Origin: DASWJZ01 sp963792885
GTDB lineage: Bacteria; Pseudomonadota; Alphaproteobacteria; Rhizobiales; Afifellaceae
Direction: 5' to 3'
Length of the DNA: 64,000 nt
Assembly (NCBI GenBank): GCA_963792885.1
Contig: CAWBXX010000003.1
Location: forward strand, 310,001 to 374,000
Made by a program: the position numbers and the translations under genes. The notes under the pieces are model-generated. The model was not told the origin of the DNA and made no database searches. It saw only the letters and a list, made by a program, of their open reading frames with translations. The first letter of the stretch is position 1. Every line of letters begins with the position of its first letter. Positions 8,807 to 17,560 of this stretch are shown piece by piece.

Positions 8807-9248
8807 TCGGCACGGTGGAGGTCGAGTTCTTGGGCGAGCCCTCGATCAGCTTGTCGGAATAAACGACGTAGACGAGCACGTTCCGCTTCGCGTCGCAGCC
8901 ACGCACGATCTGCATCTTCTTGAAGAGGATCGAGCGGCGCTCGCGGAACACCACGTCGCCCTGCTCGAATTTCCCCTTGAAGGATATCGGCCCGATCTGC
9001 CGGCAGGCGAGCGAGATGTCGGAGACCTCTTCCGCGACGCCGAGCGCGCCGGCGACGCCTCCGCGCTCCGGCACGGTGTAGTGGCAGGCAACGCCCTCCA
9101 CCAGCGGATCGTCGATCCCGTACGTGGCGAGCTTGTCGTCAGGCGTCAGCAGCTTGAAGACGGTCGATTTCTTGAAGATCAGATCCGGCTCCTCCGCCGC
9201 CGCGGGAACAGCGAGAAAGAGCACCAGGAAAAGAGCAAGGAGGCGCAT
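8751..9248 (-). CDS. creA: CreA family secreted protein
   Basis: A 165-residue protein with a clear signal peptide (MRLLALFLVLFLAVPAAA) and the CreA-family body, with ISLACRQIGPISF in the middle and the cysteine in VRGCDAKRNVL. CreA is a conserved periplasmic protein of unknown biochemical role in proteobacteria. The ATG at 9248 follows a GGAG ribosome binding site and gives a normal signal peptide; a longer frame to 9338 does not. It is convergent with the ceramidase-like gene and divergent from the DUF2865 gene. Confidence 0.88.
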   Translation of the reverse strand: MRLLALFLVLFLAVPAAAEEPDLIFKKSTVFKLLTPDDKLATYGIDDPLVEGVACHYTVPERGGVAGALGVAEEVSDISLACRQIGPISFKGKFEQGDVVFRERRSILFKKMQIVRGCDAKRNVLVYVVYSDKLIEGSPKNSTSTVPIMPWGSQNEPAKCADFVK

Positions 9249-9394
9249 GTGGATCTCCGGTCTGCGGCGCTCAGATGGGGGTTGCCGGCGCTTTACGCGA
9301 GGTGTTTCGTCTTGCGCACCAGATGCATGCCATGCCAACGCCTAAATCTCGGTCAGGATTGAGGTTCTGCTCATCGTTGGGCGCGCCTCGATTC

Positions 9395-10453
9395 GTGTGG
9401 GAGAAGTTCTTGGGCGCTCGATTCCGCCGCTTCGCCGGAAACCTCCTTCTCGGGGGGCTGGGGCTCGTCCTGCTCCTGCCGGAGCTTGCGGCGGCCCAGT
9501 CCTGCTTCAGCATGCAGACCGAGATGATGCAGCTCAGGTCGCGCGCCACCCGTTCCAGCGACACCGATCGCTACGAGCAAGCCTACCGTGAGCAGGCGGA
9601 TGTCATCGCACGGACCGAGGCGCGTGCGCGGAACGCTGGCTGCTTCGGTACCGGGTTCTTTCTTTTCCGCCGCACGCCCGACCCCAGCTGCAATGTGCTT
9701 GTCCCCAAGCTTCGGGAAATGCAGGCGAATCTCGCCCGCCTCGATCAGATGCGACGGCAGGGCGGCGGCTCCCCCGACATCTATCGCATGCGGGAGCTTG
9801 AGGGGATGATGGCGTCGCGCGGCTGCGACCTGCCGCGCGGCGGCCTCTACACATCCACACCCAACGACAACTGGTTCGAGCGGCAGCCCTATTCAGGCGG
9901 GACCTACCGCACTCTCTGTGTGCGAACTTGCGACGGCTATTATTTCCCGATCAGCTTCTCGACCACGTCCGACCGCTTCCCGGAGGACCAGCAGACCTGC
10001 GAGGCCATGTGCCCCGGCACCGAAGCGCTGCTCTTCTATCATCCCAATCCGGGCGGCGGACCGGAGAACATGATCTCGATCACAGGCGAGCCCTATTCGG
10101 CGCTGCCGACTGCGTTCCAGTATCGCAAGAACCTGGATTCCACCTGCACCTGCAAGCCGGCGGGCGGCTATCAGATCACCGCGGTGGCGCAATCGGCCCC
10201 GCTGTCGATCGCGCCGAGGGAAGCGCCCATCGATCTGACCGCGCCGCTGCCCCGACCGCGCCCCGCTCCGGGCGAAGACCCGGAGACGCTCGCCGACCGC
10301 GCGGGCTACTTCGTCCCGCGCACAGGAGCGGCAGAACCTGACGGTGGCATCCCGGTCGCGACGAGTGCCAGCGGCAGCCCCATACGCATCGTCGGGCCGT
10401 CGCTCGGCAACGCCGCGCAGGACGCGCTCGTCATCACACCTGTCCCGAACTGA
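9395..10453 (+). CDS. DUF2865 domain-containing secreted protein
   Basis: A protein of about 352 residues from the GTG at 9395. A signal peptide (hydrophobic LLLGGLGLVLLL ending PELAAAQS) is followed by a Cys-rich body with the DUF2865 hallmark GTYRTLCVRTCDGYYFPISF, then CEAMCPG and TCTCKP. The family is almost confined to Hyphomicrobiales and its function is unknown. The C-terminal 100 residues are Pro-rich. The true start is uncertain: the frame is open to ATGs at 9275, 9323 and 9332, but these place more than 40 residues before the signal peptide and none has a good ribosome binding site. Confidence 0.8.
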   Translation: MWEKFLGARFRRFAGNLLLGGLGLVLLLPELAAAQSCFSMQTEMMQLRSRATRSSDTDRYEQAYREQADVIARTEARARNAGCFGTGFFLFRRTPDPSCNVLVPKLREMQANLARLDQMRRQGGGSPDIYRMRELEGMMASRGCDLPRGGLYTSTPNDNWFERQPYSGGTYRTLCVRTCDGYYFPISFSTTSDRFPEDQQTCEAMCPGTEALLFYHPNPGGGPENMISITGEPYSALPTAFQYRKNLDSTCTCKPAGGYQITAVAQSAPLSIAPREAPIDLTAPLPRPRPAPGEDPETLADRAGYFVPRTGAAEPDGGIPVATSASGSPIRIVGPSLGNAAQDALVITPVPN

Positions 10454-10467
10454 GCTTTCCAGATGGC

Positions 10468-12138
10468 TCAGCTCTCGTCCCGAAACCGGTTGGTGATCGG
10501 GTAGCGGCGATCGCGCCCAAAATTCTTCAGCGTGATCTTCACGCCGGGCGCCGCCTGCCGTCGCTTGTATTCGGCGAGATAAAGAAGGCCCTCAACCCGC
10601 TTCACGGTCGCCCGGTCATATCCGAGCGCGACGACGTCGGCGACCCGCATCTCCTTCTCAACGAGGCATTCGAGGATGGCGTCGAGCTCTTCGTAGGGCG
10701 GGAGCGAATCCTGGTCCTTTTGGTTCTCGCGCAGCTCCGCGGTCGGCGCCTTCGAGAGGATCGACGCCGGGATTGCCTCGCCCTCCGGTCCGAGGCAGCC
10801 GGCCGGCCGCTCGCGGTTCCTGAGCCGCGCCAGGCGGTAGACTTCGGTCTTGTAGAGATCCTTGATCGGATTGAAGCCGCCGTTCATGTCGCCATAGATG
10901 GTCGCGTATCCGACCGACACCTCCGACTTGTTGCCGGTCGTGACCAGCATCAGGCCAAGCTTGTTGGAGAGCGCCATCAGCACGACGCCGCGCACGCGTG
11001 ACTGGATGTTCTCTTCCGTTGTGTCGCGCGGGAGATTTGCGAAGAGCGGATCGAGCACCTCGCCCACCGCTTCGACCGCGGCCGCGATCGGGAGCAAGTC
11101 GTATTGGATGCCGAGCCGCCTCGCACATTCGGCGGCGTCGCCGAGGCTCTGCTCCGCCGTGTAGCGATAGGGGAGCATGACGGCACGCACGCGGCTCGAC
11201 CCGAGCGCATCGACCGCCATTGCTGCGGAAACAGCGGAGTCGATGCCGCCCGAGAGCCCGAGCACCACGCCCTTGAAGCGGTTCTTCTCCACGTAGTCGC
11301 GAAGGCCAAGCACACAGGCCTGCCAGTTCGCGGCATCGTTATCCGGCAGCGCAGCCTTCGGCCCCTCCACGCAGCGCCAGCCCCCCTCGCTCCGCTTCCA
11401 GCGCGTCAGCGCCACGCCGGTCTCGAACTGAGGCATCTGGAAAGCGAGCGTGCGGTCGGCGTTCAGCCCGAACGAGCCGCCGTCGAACACGAGCTCGTCC
11501 TGCCCGCCGACCTGGTTGGCGAAGATGAGCGGCAGCCCGGACTCAACGACGCGCGCAACCGCGATCTGCATGCGCTGGTCCCGCTTGTCGCGCCAATAGG
11601 GCGAGCCGTTCGGCACGATCAGAATTTCCGCGCCGGTCTCAGAGAGGCAATCCACGACCTCCGGCTCCCAGATGTCCTCGCAAACCGGAAGGCCTAGCCT
11701 CACGCCGCGAAAATCGACCGGCCCGGGGAGCGGCCCCGGCGTGAAAACGCGGAGCTCGTCGAACACGCCGTAGTTCGGAAGCTCGACCTTGTGCCGCACT
11801 GCGGCGATCTTGCCGCCGTCGAGAAGAAGCGCGCTGTTGTGGAGCCCCTCTTTGTCAACCCAGGGACAGCCGACGATGATCCCCGGCCCTTCCCGCGTCT
11901 CCTTGGCAAGCGCCTCCGCCGCCTCGCGACAGGCCTTTTGCACCGCCGGCTTCAGCACCAAGTCTTCGGGCGGATAGCCGCAGAGAAAAAGCTCGGTCAG
12001 AACAAGAAGATCGGCTCCGAGCGCGGCGGCTCTGGAATGCGCCTCTCGCGCCAGCGCAAGGTTCCCGGCGATATCGCCCATCACCGGGTTCAACTGCGCG
12101 ACGGCAACGGCAAGCGTGTTCGGTAGGCCCTTGGTCAT
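10468..12138 (-). CDS. nadE: Glutamine-dependent NAD+ synthetase
   Basis: A 556-residue two-domain enzyme performing the last step of NAD synthesis. The N-terminal nitrilase-type glutaminase shows its catalytic triad Glu49 (LTELFLCGYPP), Lys117 (HKVELPNYGVF) and Cys153 (PVCEDIW). The C-terminal synthetase domain has the ATP pyrophosphatase loop SGGIDS at about 296-301, and TTGNKSE. The ATG at 12138 is used because the upstream ATG at 12174 adds residues outside the domain. It is convergent with the DUF2865 gene, with 14 bases between them. Confidence 0.95.
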   Translation of the reverse strand: MTKGLPNTLAVAVAQLNPVMGDIAGNLALAREAHSRAAALGADLLVLTELFLCGYPPEDLVLKPAVQKACREAAEALAKETREGPGIIVGCPWVDKEGLHNSALLLDGGKIAAVRHKVELPNYGVFDELRVFTPGPLPGPVDFRGVRLGLPVCEDIWEPEVVDCLSETGAEILIVPNGSPYWRDKRDQRMQIAVARVVESGLPLIFANQVGGQDELVFDGGSFGLNADRTLAFQMPQFETGVALTRWKRSEGGWRCVEGPKAALPDNDAANWQACVLGLRDYVEKNRFKGVVLGLSGGIDSAVSAAMAVDALGSSRVRAVMLPYRYTAEQSLGDAAECARRLGIQYDLLPIAAAVEAVGEVLDPLFANLPRDTTEENIQSRVRGVVLMALSNKLGLMLVTTGNKSEVSVGYATIYGDMNGGFNPIKDLYKTEVYRLARLRNRERPAGCLGPEGEAIPASILSKAPTAELRENQKDQDSLPPYEELDAILECLVEKEMRVADVVALGYDRATVKRVEGLLYLAEYKRRQAAPGVKITLKNFGRDRRYPITNRFRDES

Positions 12139-12196
12139 GCCGGCGCATGTAGCTTCTGCCGCAGAGCGCGGCAATGCGGGCGGGATCGCAGACGGA

Positions 12197-12643
12197 TCAG
12201 CCGATGACGCCGAGCCGGTCGAGGAGCGCTACGACCCAGACAAGTCCGGCGAGCCCGAGGGCGAAGAAGACTGCAGTCGAGGCCAGGTCCTTGGTGACAC
12301 GGATCGCCTCGTGGCGCTCGGGCGTCACGTGGTTGCAGAGGCGCTCGACCGCTGTGTTCAGGAACTCCACGACGAGCACGAAGAGGACGCTCACCACGAG
12401 CGCCAGCCAGATCCAGAGATTGGCCGCCACAAAAAAGGAGACCGGAAGAAGCAGCGCGGCGATCGCGACCTCCTGCTTTACCGCAGCCTCAGTGAGCAGG
12501 CCCACGCGAAGCCCGCGCACCGAATTGGTGGCCGCAGCGGCGATGCGTGCGAGTCCGCCCCTGCCGGGAAGGGCAGCCTGGTTCGCAGGCGTTCCGTTGA
12601 CGGCGTCGCGGGCCGCCCCGTCCGCACCGCGTTCCTGCGCCAT
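12197..12643 (-). CDS. dgkA: Diacylglycerol kinase, prokaryotic type
   Basis: A 148-residue inner-membrane kinase recycling diacylglycerol to phosphatidate. Three membrane helices are visible in the second half, along with the family active-site motif VVEFLNTAVERLCNHV. The N-terminal 30 residues are a variable extension (MAQERGADG...). The ATG at 12643 lies two bases from the stop of the dienelactone hydrolase gene, which makes the two an operon and supports this start over an upstream one at 12862. Confidence 0.9.
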   Translation of the reverse strand: MAQERGADGAARDAVNGTPANQAALPGRGGLARIAAAATNSVRGLRVGLLTEAAVKQEVAIAALLLPVSFFVAANLWIWLALVVSVLFVLVVEFLNTAVERLCNHVTPERHEAIRVTKDLASTAVFFALGLAGLVWVVALLDRLGVIG

Positions 12644-12645
12644 CG

Positions 12646-13323
12646 TCAACCGACGTGCTCGCCGAAAAGCTTCAGCGTGCGCTCGCGTGCGAGCTTCGCC
12701 GAGTTCGGCTCCCAGCTCGCGCCGCCGTCTCGATTGAAGGCGTGGCCGGCCGGATAGACGAATATCTCGACGAATCGTGACGGGACGTTCTCGCGAATCT
12801 TCTCCACGTCGGCCGCCGAAATCGACTGATCCTTGTCGCCGAAATGCATCTGCACCGGGCAACGCGGCTTCTCGTCCGCAGTCGCCGCGATGCGGCTGCC
12901 GTAGTAGCAGGAGGCCGCTGCGAAGCCGTCAAGCCGTGTCGCCGCGAGCCAGGCGAGCGAGCCGCCAAGACAATAGCCGACGATGCCGACCTTGCCTGCT
13001 GAAGCAGCCGCCGCGCGCGCAGCATCGATGTCGAGGAGCATCGCATCCAAGCCGATCTTCTCGACGGCAGCGCGGCCGGCCGCCATCCCCTCCTGGTCGG
13101 CGGCAAGCTCGATGCCCGGCCTGTCGCGATCGAAGATCGCCGGTGCGATCACGTAATAGCCGTCGTCGGCATAGCCGTCGGCGACCCGACGGATGTGCGC
13201 GTTAACGCCGAAAATCTCCTGGACGATCACCAGCCCGCCGCGATGATGGGCCGCGTGCGGTGCAGCTTCGTAGGCGGAGAACAGATGCCCATCCGCCGCT
13301 TCAAGCTCGATCGTCTGCCCCAT
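12646..13323 (-). CDS. Dienelactone hydrolase family protein
   Basis: A 225-residue alpha/beta hydrolase. The catalytic Cys-Asp-His triad of dienelactone hydrolase is visible: Cys118 in GYCLGG, Asp165 in FGDKDQ and His194 in PAGHAFNRD, with Glu36 in VQEIFG. These enzymes open lactones such as dienelactone in aromatic degradation, but many members are broad-specificity esterases. No other aromatic-degradation gene is nearby, so the substrate is unknown. The ATG at 13323 is preferred to one at 13341, which would overlap the DAHP synthase end. Confidence 0.9.
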   Translation of the reverse strand: MGQTIELEAADGHLFSAYEAAPHAAHHRGGLVIVQEIFGVNAHIRRVADGYADDGYYVIAPAIFDRDRPGIELAADQEGMAAGRAAVEKIGLDAMLLDIDAARAAAASAGKVGIVGYCLGGSLAWLAATRLDGFAAASCYYGSRIAATADEKPRCPVQMHFGDKDQSISAADVEKIRENVPSRFVEIFVYPAGHAFNRDGGASWEPNSAKLARERTLKLFGEHVG

Positions 13324-13337
13324 CAGCCCCTCTCCGC

Positions 13338-14717
13338 TCACGCCTGCGCCGCCACCTTGACCTCGCGTGTGGAGCGCTCGACCTTCAGAAGCTCGGCGAT
13401 CAGGAAGGCGAGCTCCAATGACTGTTCCGCGTTAAGACGCGGGTCGCAGTGCGTGTGGTAGCGGTCGGAGAGATTTTCCGCCGAGATCGCCCGCGCGCCG
13501 CCGGTGCATTCGGTGACGTTCTTGCCCGTCATCTCCACGTGGATTCCGCCGGCATGAGTGCCTTCGGCGCGGTGCACGGCAAAGAAGTCGACGACCTCGG
13601 AGAGGATGTTCTCGAACGGGCGCGTCTTGTAGCGATTGAGCGTGATGGTGTTGCCGTGCATCGGATCGCAGGACCACACGACCGTGCGCCCCTCGCGCTC
13701 GACCGCGCGGATGAGCGGCGGCAGCTTGGCGGCCACCTTGTCGGCGCCCATGCGGCAGATGAGGGTCAGTCGGCCCGGCTCGTTCGCCGGATTCAAGATA
13801 TCGATCAGGCGGATAAGGCCGTCCGTGTCGAGCGACGGGCCGCACTTCAGCCCGATCGGATTCTTCACCCCGCGGCAGAACTCGACATGCGCATGGTCCG
13901 GCTGGCGCGTGCGATCGCCGACCCAGATCATGTGGCCGGAGGTCGCGTACCAGTCGCCGCTCGTGGAATCGACGCGCGTCATCGCTTGCTCGAAGCCGAG
14001 AAGCAGCGCCTCGTGGCTGGTGAAGAAATCCGTCTGGCGAAGCTCCGGATGCGATTCCGGATCGACCCCGATCGCCCGCATGAATTCCATGGTCTGGCTG
14101 ATCTGGTCGGCGAGCTTCTCATAGCGCTCGCGCTGCGGGCTGTCGGCCACGAAGCCGAGCATCCATTGGTGCACGTGCTCGAGGTTGGCGTAGCCGCCGG
14201 TCGCGAAGGCACGAAGCAGGTTCAGCGTCGCGGCGGACTGGCGGTAGGCCATCTCCTGCCGCGCCGGATCGGGAATGCGCGATGCAGAGGTGAACTCGGG
14301 CCCGTTGATGATGTCGCCGCGGTAGCTCGGAAGCTCCACGTCGCCCTGCCGCTCCATCGGCGAGGAGCGCGGCTTGGCGAACTGCCCGGCGATGCGCCCG
14401 ACTTTCACCACCGGCGAAGTCGCCGCGAAGGTCAGCACGACCGCCATCTGCAGGAAGACACGGAAGAAGTCGCGGATGTTGTCGGCGCCGTGCTCGGCAA
14501 AGCTCTCCGCGCAATCGCCGCCCTGGAGCAGGAAGGCCTTGCCATGCGCGACGTCAGCAAGCTTCGCCTTGAGCTTGCGCGCCTCGCCTGCAAAAACGAG
14601 CGGCGGATAGGTGGCGAGCTTCGCCTCGACGGCGGCAAGCGCCTCAAGGTCCGGATAGACCGGCGCCTGCTCGATGGGCTTGGCCCTCCAGCCTGCCGGT
14701 GTCCACTTCTCGCTCAT
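13338..14717 (-). CDS. Class II 3-deoxy-7-phosphoheptulonate (DAHP) synthase
   Basis: A 459-residue plant-like type II DAHP synthase, the first committed step of the shikimate pathway (PEP plus erythrose 4-phosphate). Recognisable blocks are WTPAGWRAKPIEQAPVYPD at the N-terminus, LLQGGDCAESFAEHGADNI (metal-site Cys), GQFAKPRSSPMERQG, WVGDRTRQ, WSCDPMHGNT and the C-terminal HTHCDPRLN. The ATG at 14717 gives MSEKWTPAGW. It probably forms an operon with the dienelactone hydrolase and dgkA, 15 bases apart. Gene naming differs between species, so no symbol is given. Confidence 0.94.
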   Translation of the reverse strand: MSEKWTPAGWRAKPIEQAPVYPDLEALAAVEAKLATYPPLVFAGEARKLKAKLADVAHGKAFLLQGGDCAESFAEHGADNIRDFFRVFLQMAVVLTFAATSPVVKVGRIAGQFAKPRSSPMERQGDVELPSYRGDIINGPEFTSASRIPDPARQEMAYRQSAATLNLLRAFATGGYANLEHVHQWMLGFVADSPQRERYEKLADQISQTMEFMRAIGVDPESHPELRQTDFFTSHEALLLGFEQAMTRVDSTSGDWYATSGHMIWVGDRTRQPDHAHVEFCRGVKNPIGLKCGPSLDTDGLIRLIDILNPANEPGRLTLICRMGADKVAAKLPPLIRAVEREGRTVVWSCDPMHGNTITLNRYKTRPFENILSEVVDFFAVHRAEGTHAGGIHVEMTGKNVTECTGGARAISAENLSDRYHTHCDPRLNAEQSLELAFLIAELLKVERSTREVKVAAQA

Positions 14718-14815
14718 CACCCCAACTCCGACCGAAATCGCCGCGGTTTCCTTGAGAAACCCGCGATGGGCCGGCTCTATACGCCCTCGACGTTAACCTG
14801 CCAACATACGCGCCC

Positions 14816-14903
14816 CAACCTTCTCCCGAGACCGAAGTCGGGTGTTCCCGACTTCGGAATCTCAAGGAGCAACCCGAAACATCCGGGTTGCGGGAGAAGG
14901 TTG
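14816..14903. repeat. 88-nt palindromic element able to form a three-way junction
   Basis: Outer arms 14816-14828 (caaccttctcccg) and 14891-14903 (cgggagaaggttg) are perfect 13-base complements. Between them sit two further hairpins: 14832-14842 with 14847-14857 (11 bp, loop TGTT) and 14870-14876 with 14884-14890 (7 bp). It lies in the spacer between the DAHP synthase start and the small membrane protein gene. The architecture resembles REP/RIME-type intergenic repeats of Hyphomicrobiales. Such repeats are usually multicopy, but only one copy with this sequence is in the window. Confidence 0.8.
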
Positions 14904-14912
14904 TCTGAGTCC

Positions 14913-15173
14913 CTACCCCTCGCCCGGGTCGCGCCAGCCGATTCCGTGATGGACGGCGTCGTCGTAGCCTTTCCGGGCGCTGTAAAAGACCAGGAACATC
15001 AGCCCGCCGCCGACGGCAAAGCAGCCGATCACCATCATCGCGATCATGCCGAGGGCGAAGCCGGACAGCTCAATGCCGGCCGTCGCCACCCATAAGGGAA
15101 TGATGAGCGCGGCGATGACTGCGACGAGCACGACGGCTCCGACGATGACGGCGATCTTCTTCACCAGCCGCAT
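14913..15173 (-). CDS. Small membrane protein, hypothetical
   Basis: An 86-residue protein with two strong hydrophobic helices (about residues 6-30 and 36-64), a basic N-terminus (MRLVKK), and a short polar tail (YSARKGYDDAVHHGIGW). No family is recognised. It sits between thiQ and the palindromic element, on the same strand as the thi genes' neighbours. Codon use is like its surroundings and its start ATG is unambiguous within the frame. Confidence 0.6.
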   Translation of the reverse strand: MRLVKKIAVIVGAVVLVAVIAALIIPLWVATAGIELSGFALGMIAMMVIGCFAVGGGLMFLVFYSARKGYDDAVHHGIGWRDPGEG

Positions 15174-15209
15174 ATAGCGCGGAAGTGACCCGCCGCCACC
15201 CCACTCCGC

Positions 15210-15909
15210 TCAGCGCCCGAGATAACGATCAATCGCCGGGTGCCGGCCGGGCGCCAGCATTTCCTTCGGAGGCGCGGCGGCGAGCACCCTGCCCCCGTCG
15301 ATGAAAGCCATCAGATCCGCTGCCTCACCGAGGTCCTCCGGCGTGTGGATCGAGACGAGCACGGTCAGCCCCTCGTCGCGCCGGAGGCGATCGACGAGCG
15401 CGATCATCTCGCGGCGCAGCCCCGGATCGAGCCCGCCGAACGGCTCGTCGAGGAGCATCAGCGGACGCTTGCGAACAAGCGCGCGGGCGATCGCGACGCG
15501 CTGGCGCTGTCCGCCTGAAAGCTCCGCCGGCCGCCGCTCCCCAAGCCCCGTGAGCCCGACGCGCGTGGAGTGCCGCTTCGACTTCGCGCACCTGAGCATC
15601 GGAAAGCCGCAGGCGCGGATCGACCCCGAGGCCGACATTCTGCGCCGCCGTCAGATGCGGAAAGAGATTGTGCTCCTGGAAGAGCATGGAGAGCGGCCGC
15701 TCCGCAGGTGCGAGTGGAAGAAGGTCGCGGCCGGCGAAGCGCAGCGTGCCGCCGCTCGGGCGCTCGAAGCCGGCGATGGCATGAAGCAGCGTGGTCTTGC
15801 CGCCGCCCGACGGTCCGATCAGCCCGCAAAGGGCGCCCGCCGGCACTTCGAGCGAGTAGCGCGCGTGGAAGTCCGGGTAGTCGAGTGCGAGGTCAGCGAC
15901 TTCGAGCAA
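15210..15909 (-). CDS. thiQ: Thiamine ABC transporter ATP-binding protein, frameshifted
   Basis: The ATPase of the thiamine/TPP importer. The frame starts at a TTG (15909) with a GGAGAG ribosome binding site and overlaps thiP by 17 bases. Walker A (GPSGGGKTT), the Q-loop region (FQEHNLFPHL), then LSGGQRQRVAIARALV and Walker B (LMLLDEPFGGLDP) are all present. They are split between two frames, with the break at about 15560-15563 after EVEAALHA. Removing one base (or restoring two) rejoins it at VGLTGLGERRPAELSGG and gives about 232 residues, the normal ThiQ size. Confidence 0.88.
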
Positions 15910-17470
15910 GGGTCTCTCCGGACCATCTCTGCGCCGCGAGGAAGAGCGCGAGGACGAGGAGCGCAAGAAGCAGCGCCACCGAGGCCAACTCCGCCATCCG
16001 ATAGTTCCCGAGCCGCTGATAAAGAAGGAGCGGCAGCGTGAGGATGGTGCCGGAGCCGAAGAAGGCGGCAACACCGAGATCGCCGAGCGACAGCGCCGTC
16101 GCCATCGCGAGCGCCGCCAGCAGCGGTCGACGAAGCAAGGGCCAGTCGACCAGCCGCAGCCGCCAGGCACCGGAGATGCCGAGGCTCTCGGCGAGCCGCC
16201 CGTAGCGCTCGGCAGAGAGGATCAGCGGCGGCTCGACCTGGCGGAGCACGAAGGGCAGCGCGGTCAAAGCGTTGACGAGGACGATGAGCGGGATCGCCAG
16301 CGCAAAGGGATCGGCGAGCGGGTGCAGCACGACGAAGAGCCCGGCAGACACGGCAACGGGCGGCACCGCAAGGATCGCTCCGCTCGACAGCGATATCAGC
16401 CCGGCCGCGCCGGCCCGCCCCGCGCTGCGGAGCGCTCGCGCCGTCGCTGCGAGGCCGAGCGCGAGCAAGAGAGAGAGGAGCGCCGCGGGAATCGCGATGG
16501 CGAAGCTCGTCGTCACCGCCTCGGCCACGTCGGCGCGAAAGAGGCTTGCGACCGCGGTTACGCCCGAGAGCGCCACCGCAAGAAGTGGCGGGAGGACAAG
16601 AAGCGCGCCGAGGGAAAGGGCAATGCCATCGAGTATTTTCGTCTGTCGGTCGGCCGCATCGGGCCTTGCCACGGCGATGCCGCCGGCAGCGCTTTCCGCG
16701 GGCCGCCGACCGAGCCACAGGATCGGCATCGCCAGGGCGAGACAGATCGCGACCTGCAGCAGCGCCAGCAACCCGGCGCGCGCGAAATCGACATCGAAGC
16801 GGACCGACGCGTAGATCGCCACCTCCAGCGTCGCCGCGCGCGGGCCTCCGCCGAGCGAAAGCACGATCGCAAAGCTGGTGAAGCAGAGCAGGAAGATCAG
16901 CGCCGCGATGGCCGGCGCCTCGCGCTTGAGCACCGGAAGGTCGAGCACCCGGAAGACGGTCGCCGGTGGCATGCCGAGCTGCGCGGCGAGCCGCCAACGC
17001 TCGCCGGGGACGGCGGAAAGCGAGGCGAGGAAGACGCGCGCGGCAAGCGGCGCATTGAAGAAGACGTGCGCGATGAGAATCCCAGGAAGCCCGTAGAGCC
17101 ATCCGCCCGGATCGACGCCGACGAGCCGCAGCCCCTCGCCGAGCCAGCCCGCCCGGCCGAGAACTTCGACCACGCCGAACACGACGACGATGGCCGGCAG
17201 CACGCTTGCCAGATTGAGCGCAGCGATGAAGAGGCCGCGGCCGGGAAACGCCGTGCGTCGTGCAAGCGCCAGCGCAATCGCTGCACCGAGGACAAGCGAC
17301 AGCACGGTGGAAAGCACGGACTGGATAAGCGTGAAGCGGATGACGCTCCCGACATAGCCCCAGGGCAGGCTCGCCGGCTCCGGTCCGGCTGCAAGAAGCA
17401 GTCCGACGAACGCCGTCGCGACAACGCCGAGGATAAGAAAGAGCGCGGCAATGCCGGGAAGAAGCTTCAC
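15893..17470 (-). CDS. thiP: Thiamine ABC transporter permease
   Basis: A 525-residue inner-membrane permease with about twelve hydrophobic segments. It holds two fused binding-protein-dependent transport domains, as is usual for ThiP. EAA-type loops are visible in each half (for example ERWRLAAQLGMPPATVFRVLDLP and ERYGRLAESLGISGAWRLRLVDWP). It lies between thiB and thiQ in a thiBPQ operon preceded by a TPP riboswitch. A strong palindrome lies in the thiB-thiP spacer. Confidence 0.92.
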   Translation of the reverse strand: MKLLPGIAALFLILGVVATAFVGLLLAAGPEPASLPWGYVGSVIRFTLIQSVLSTVLSLVLGAAIALALARRTAFPGRGLFIAALNLASVLPAIVVVFGVVEVLGRAGWLGEGLRLVGVDPGGWLYGLPGILIAHVFFNAPLAARVFLASLSAVPGERWRLAAQLGMPPATVFRVLDLPVLKREAPAIAALIFLLCFTSFAIVLSLGGGPRAATLEVAIYASVRFDVDFARAGLLALLQVAICLALAMPILWLGRRPAESAAGGIAVARPDAADRQTKILDGIALSLGALLVLPPLLAVALSGVTAVASLFRADVAEAVTTSFAIAIPAALLSLLLALGLAATARALRSAGRAGAAGLISLSSGAILAVPPVAVSAGLFVVLHPLADPFALAIPLIVLVNALTALPFVLRQVEPPLILSAERYGRLAESLGISGAWRLRLVDWPLLRRPLLAALAMATALSLGDLGVAAFFGSGTILTLPLLLYQRLGNYRMAELASVALLLALLVLALFLAAQRWSGETLARSR

Positions 17471-17507
17471 GGTGAGGGCCGCCCATGAACTCTGCGCAGA
17501 GCGCGGC

Positions 17508-17533
17508 TAACCTCCCCCTCAAGGGGGAGGTTA
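17508..17533. repeat. 11-bp stem palindrome between thiB and thiP
   Basis: Arms 17508-17518 (taacctccccc) and 17523-17533 (gggggaggtta) are perfect complements around a four-base loop. It lies between the thiB stop and the thiP start. A stable stem after a binding-protein gene often protects the upstream mRNA and keeps the binding protein in excess of the permease. It could equally be a dispersed repeat of the cctccccct type. Confidence 0.7.
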
Positions 17534-17560
17534 CGAAGCTCCCACGTCCCCGCAGTCACC

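Noticed and set aside
9249..9394. Start of the DUF2865 gene at 9275
   Set aside because: It would place more than 60 residues before the signal peptide and has no good ribosome binding site, so the GTG at 9395 is preferred. The true start remains unsettled.
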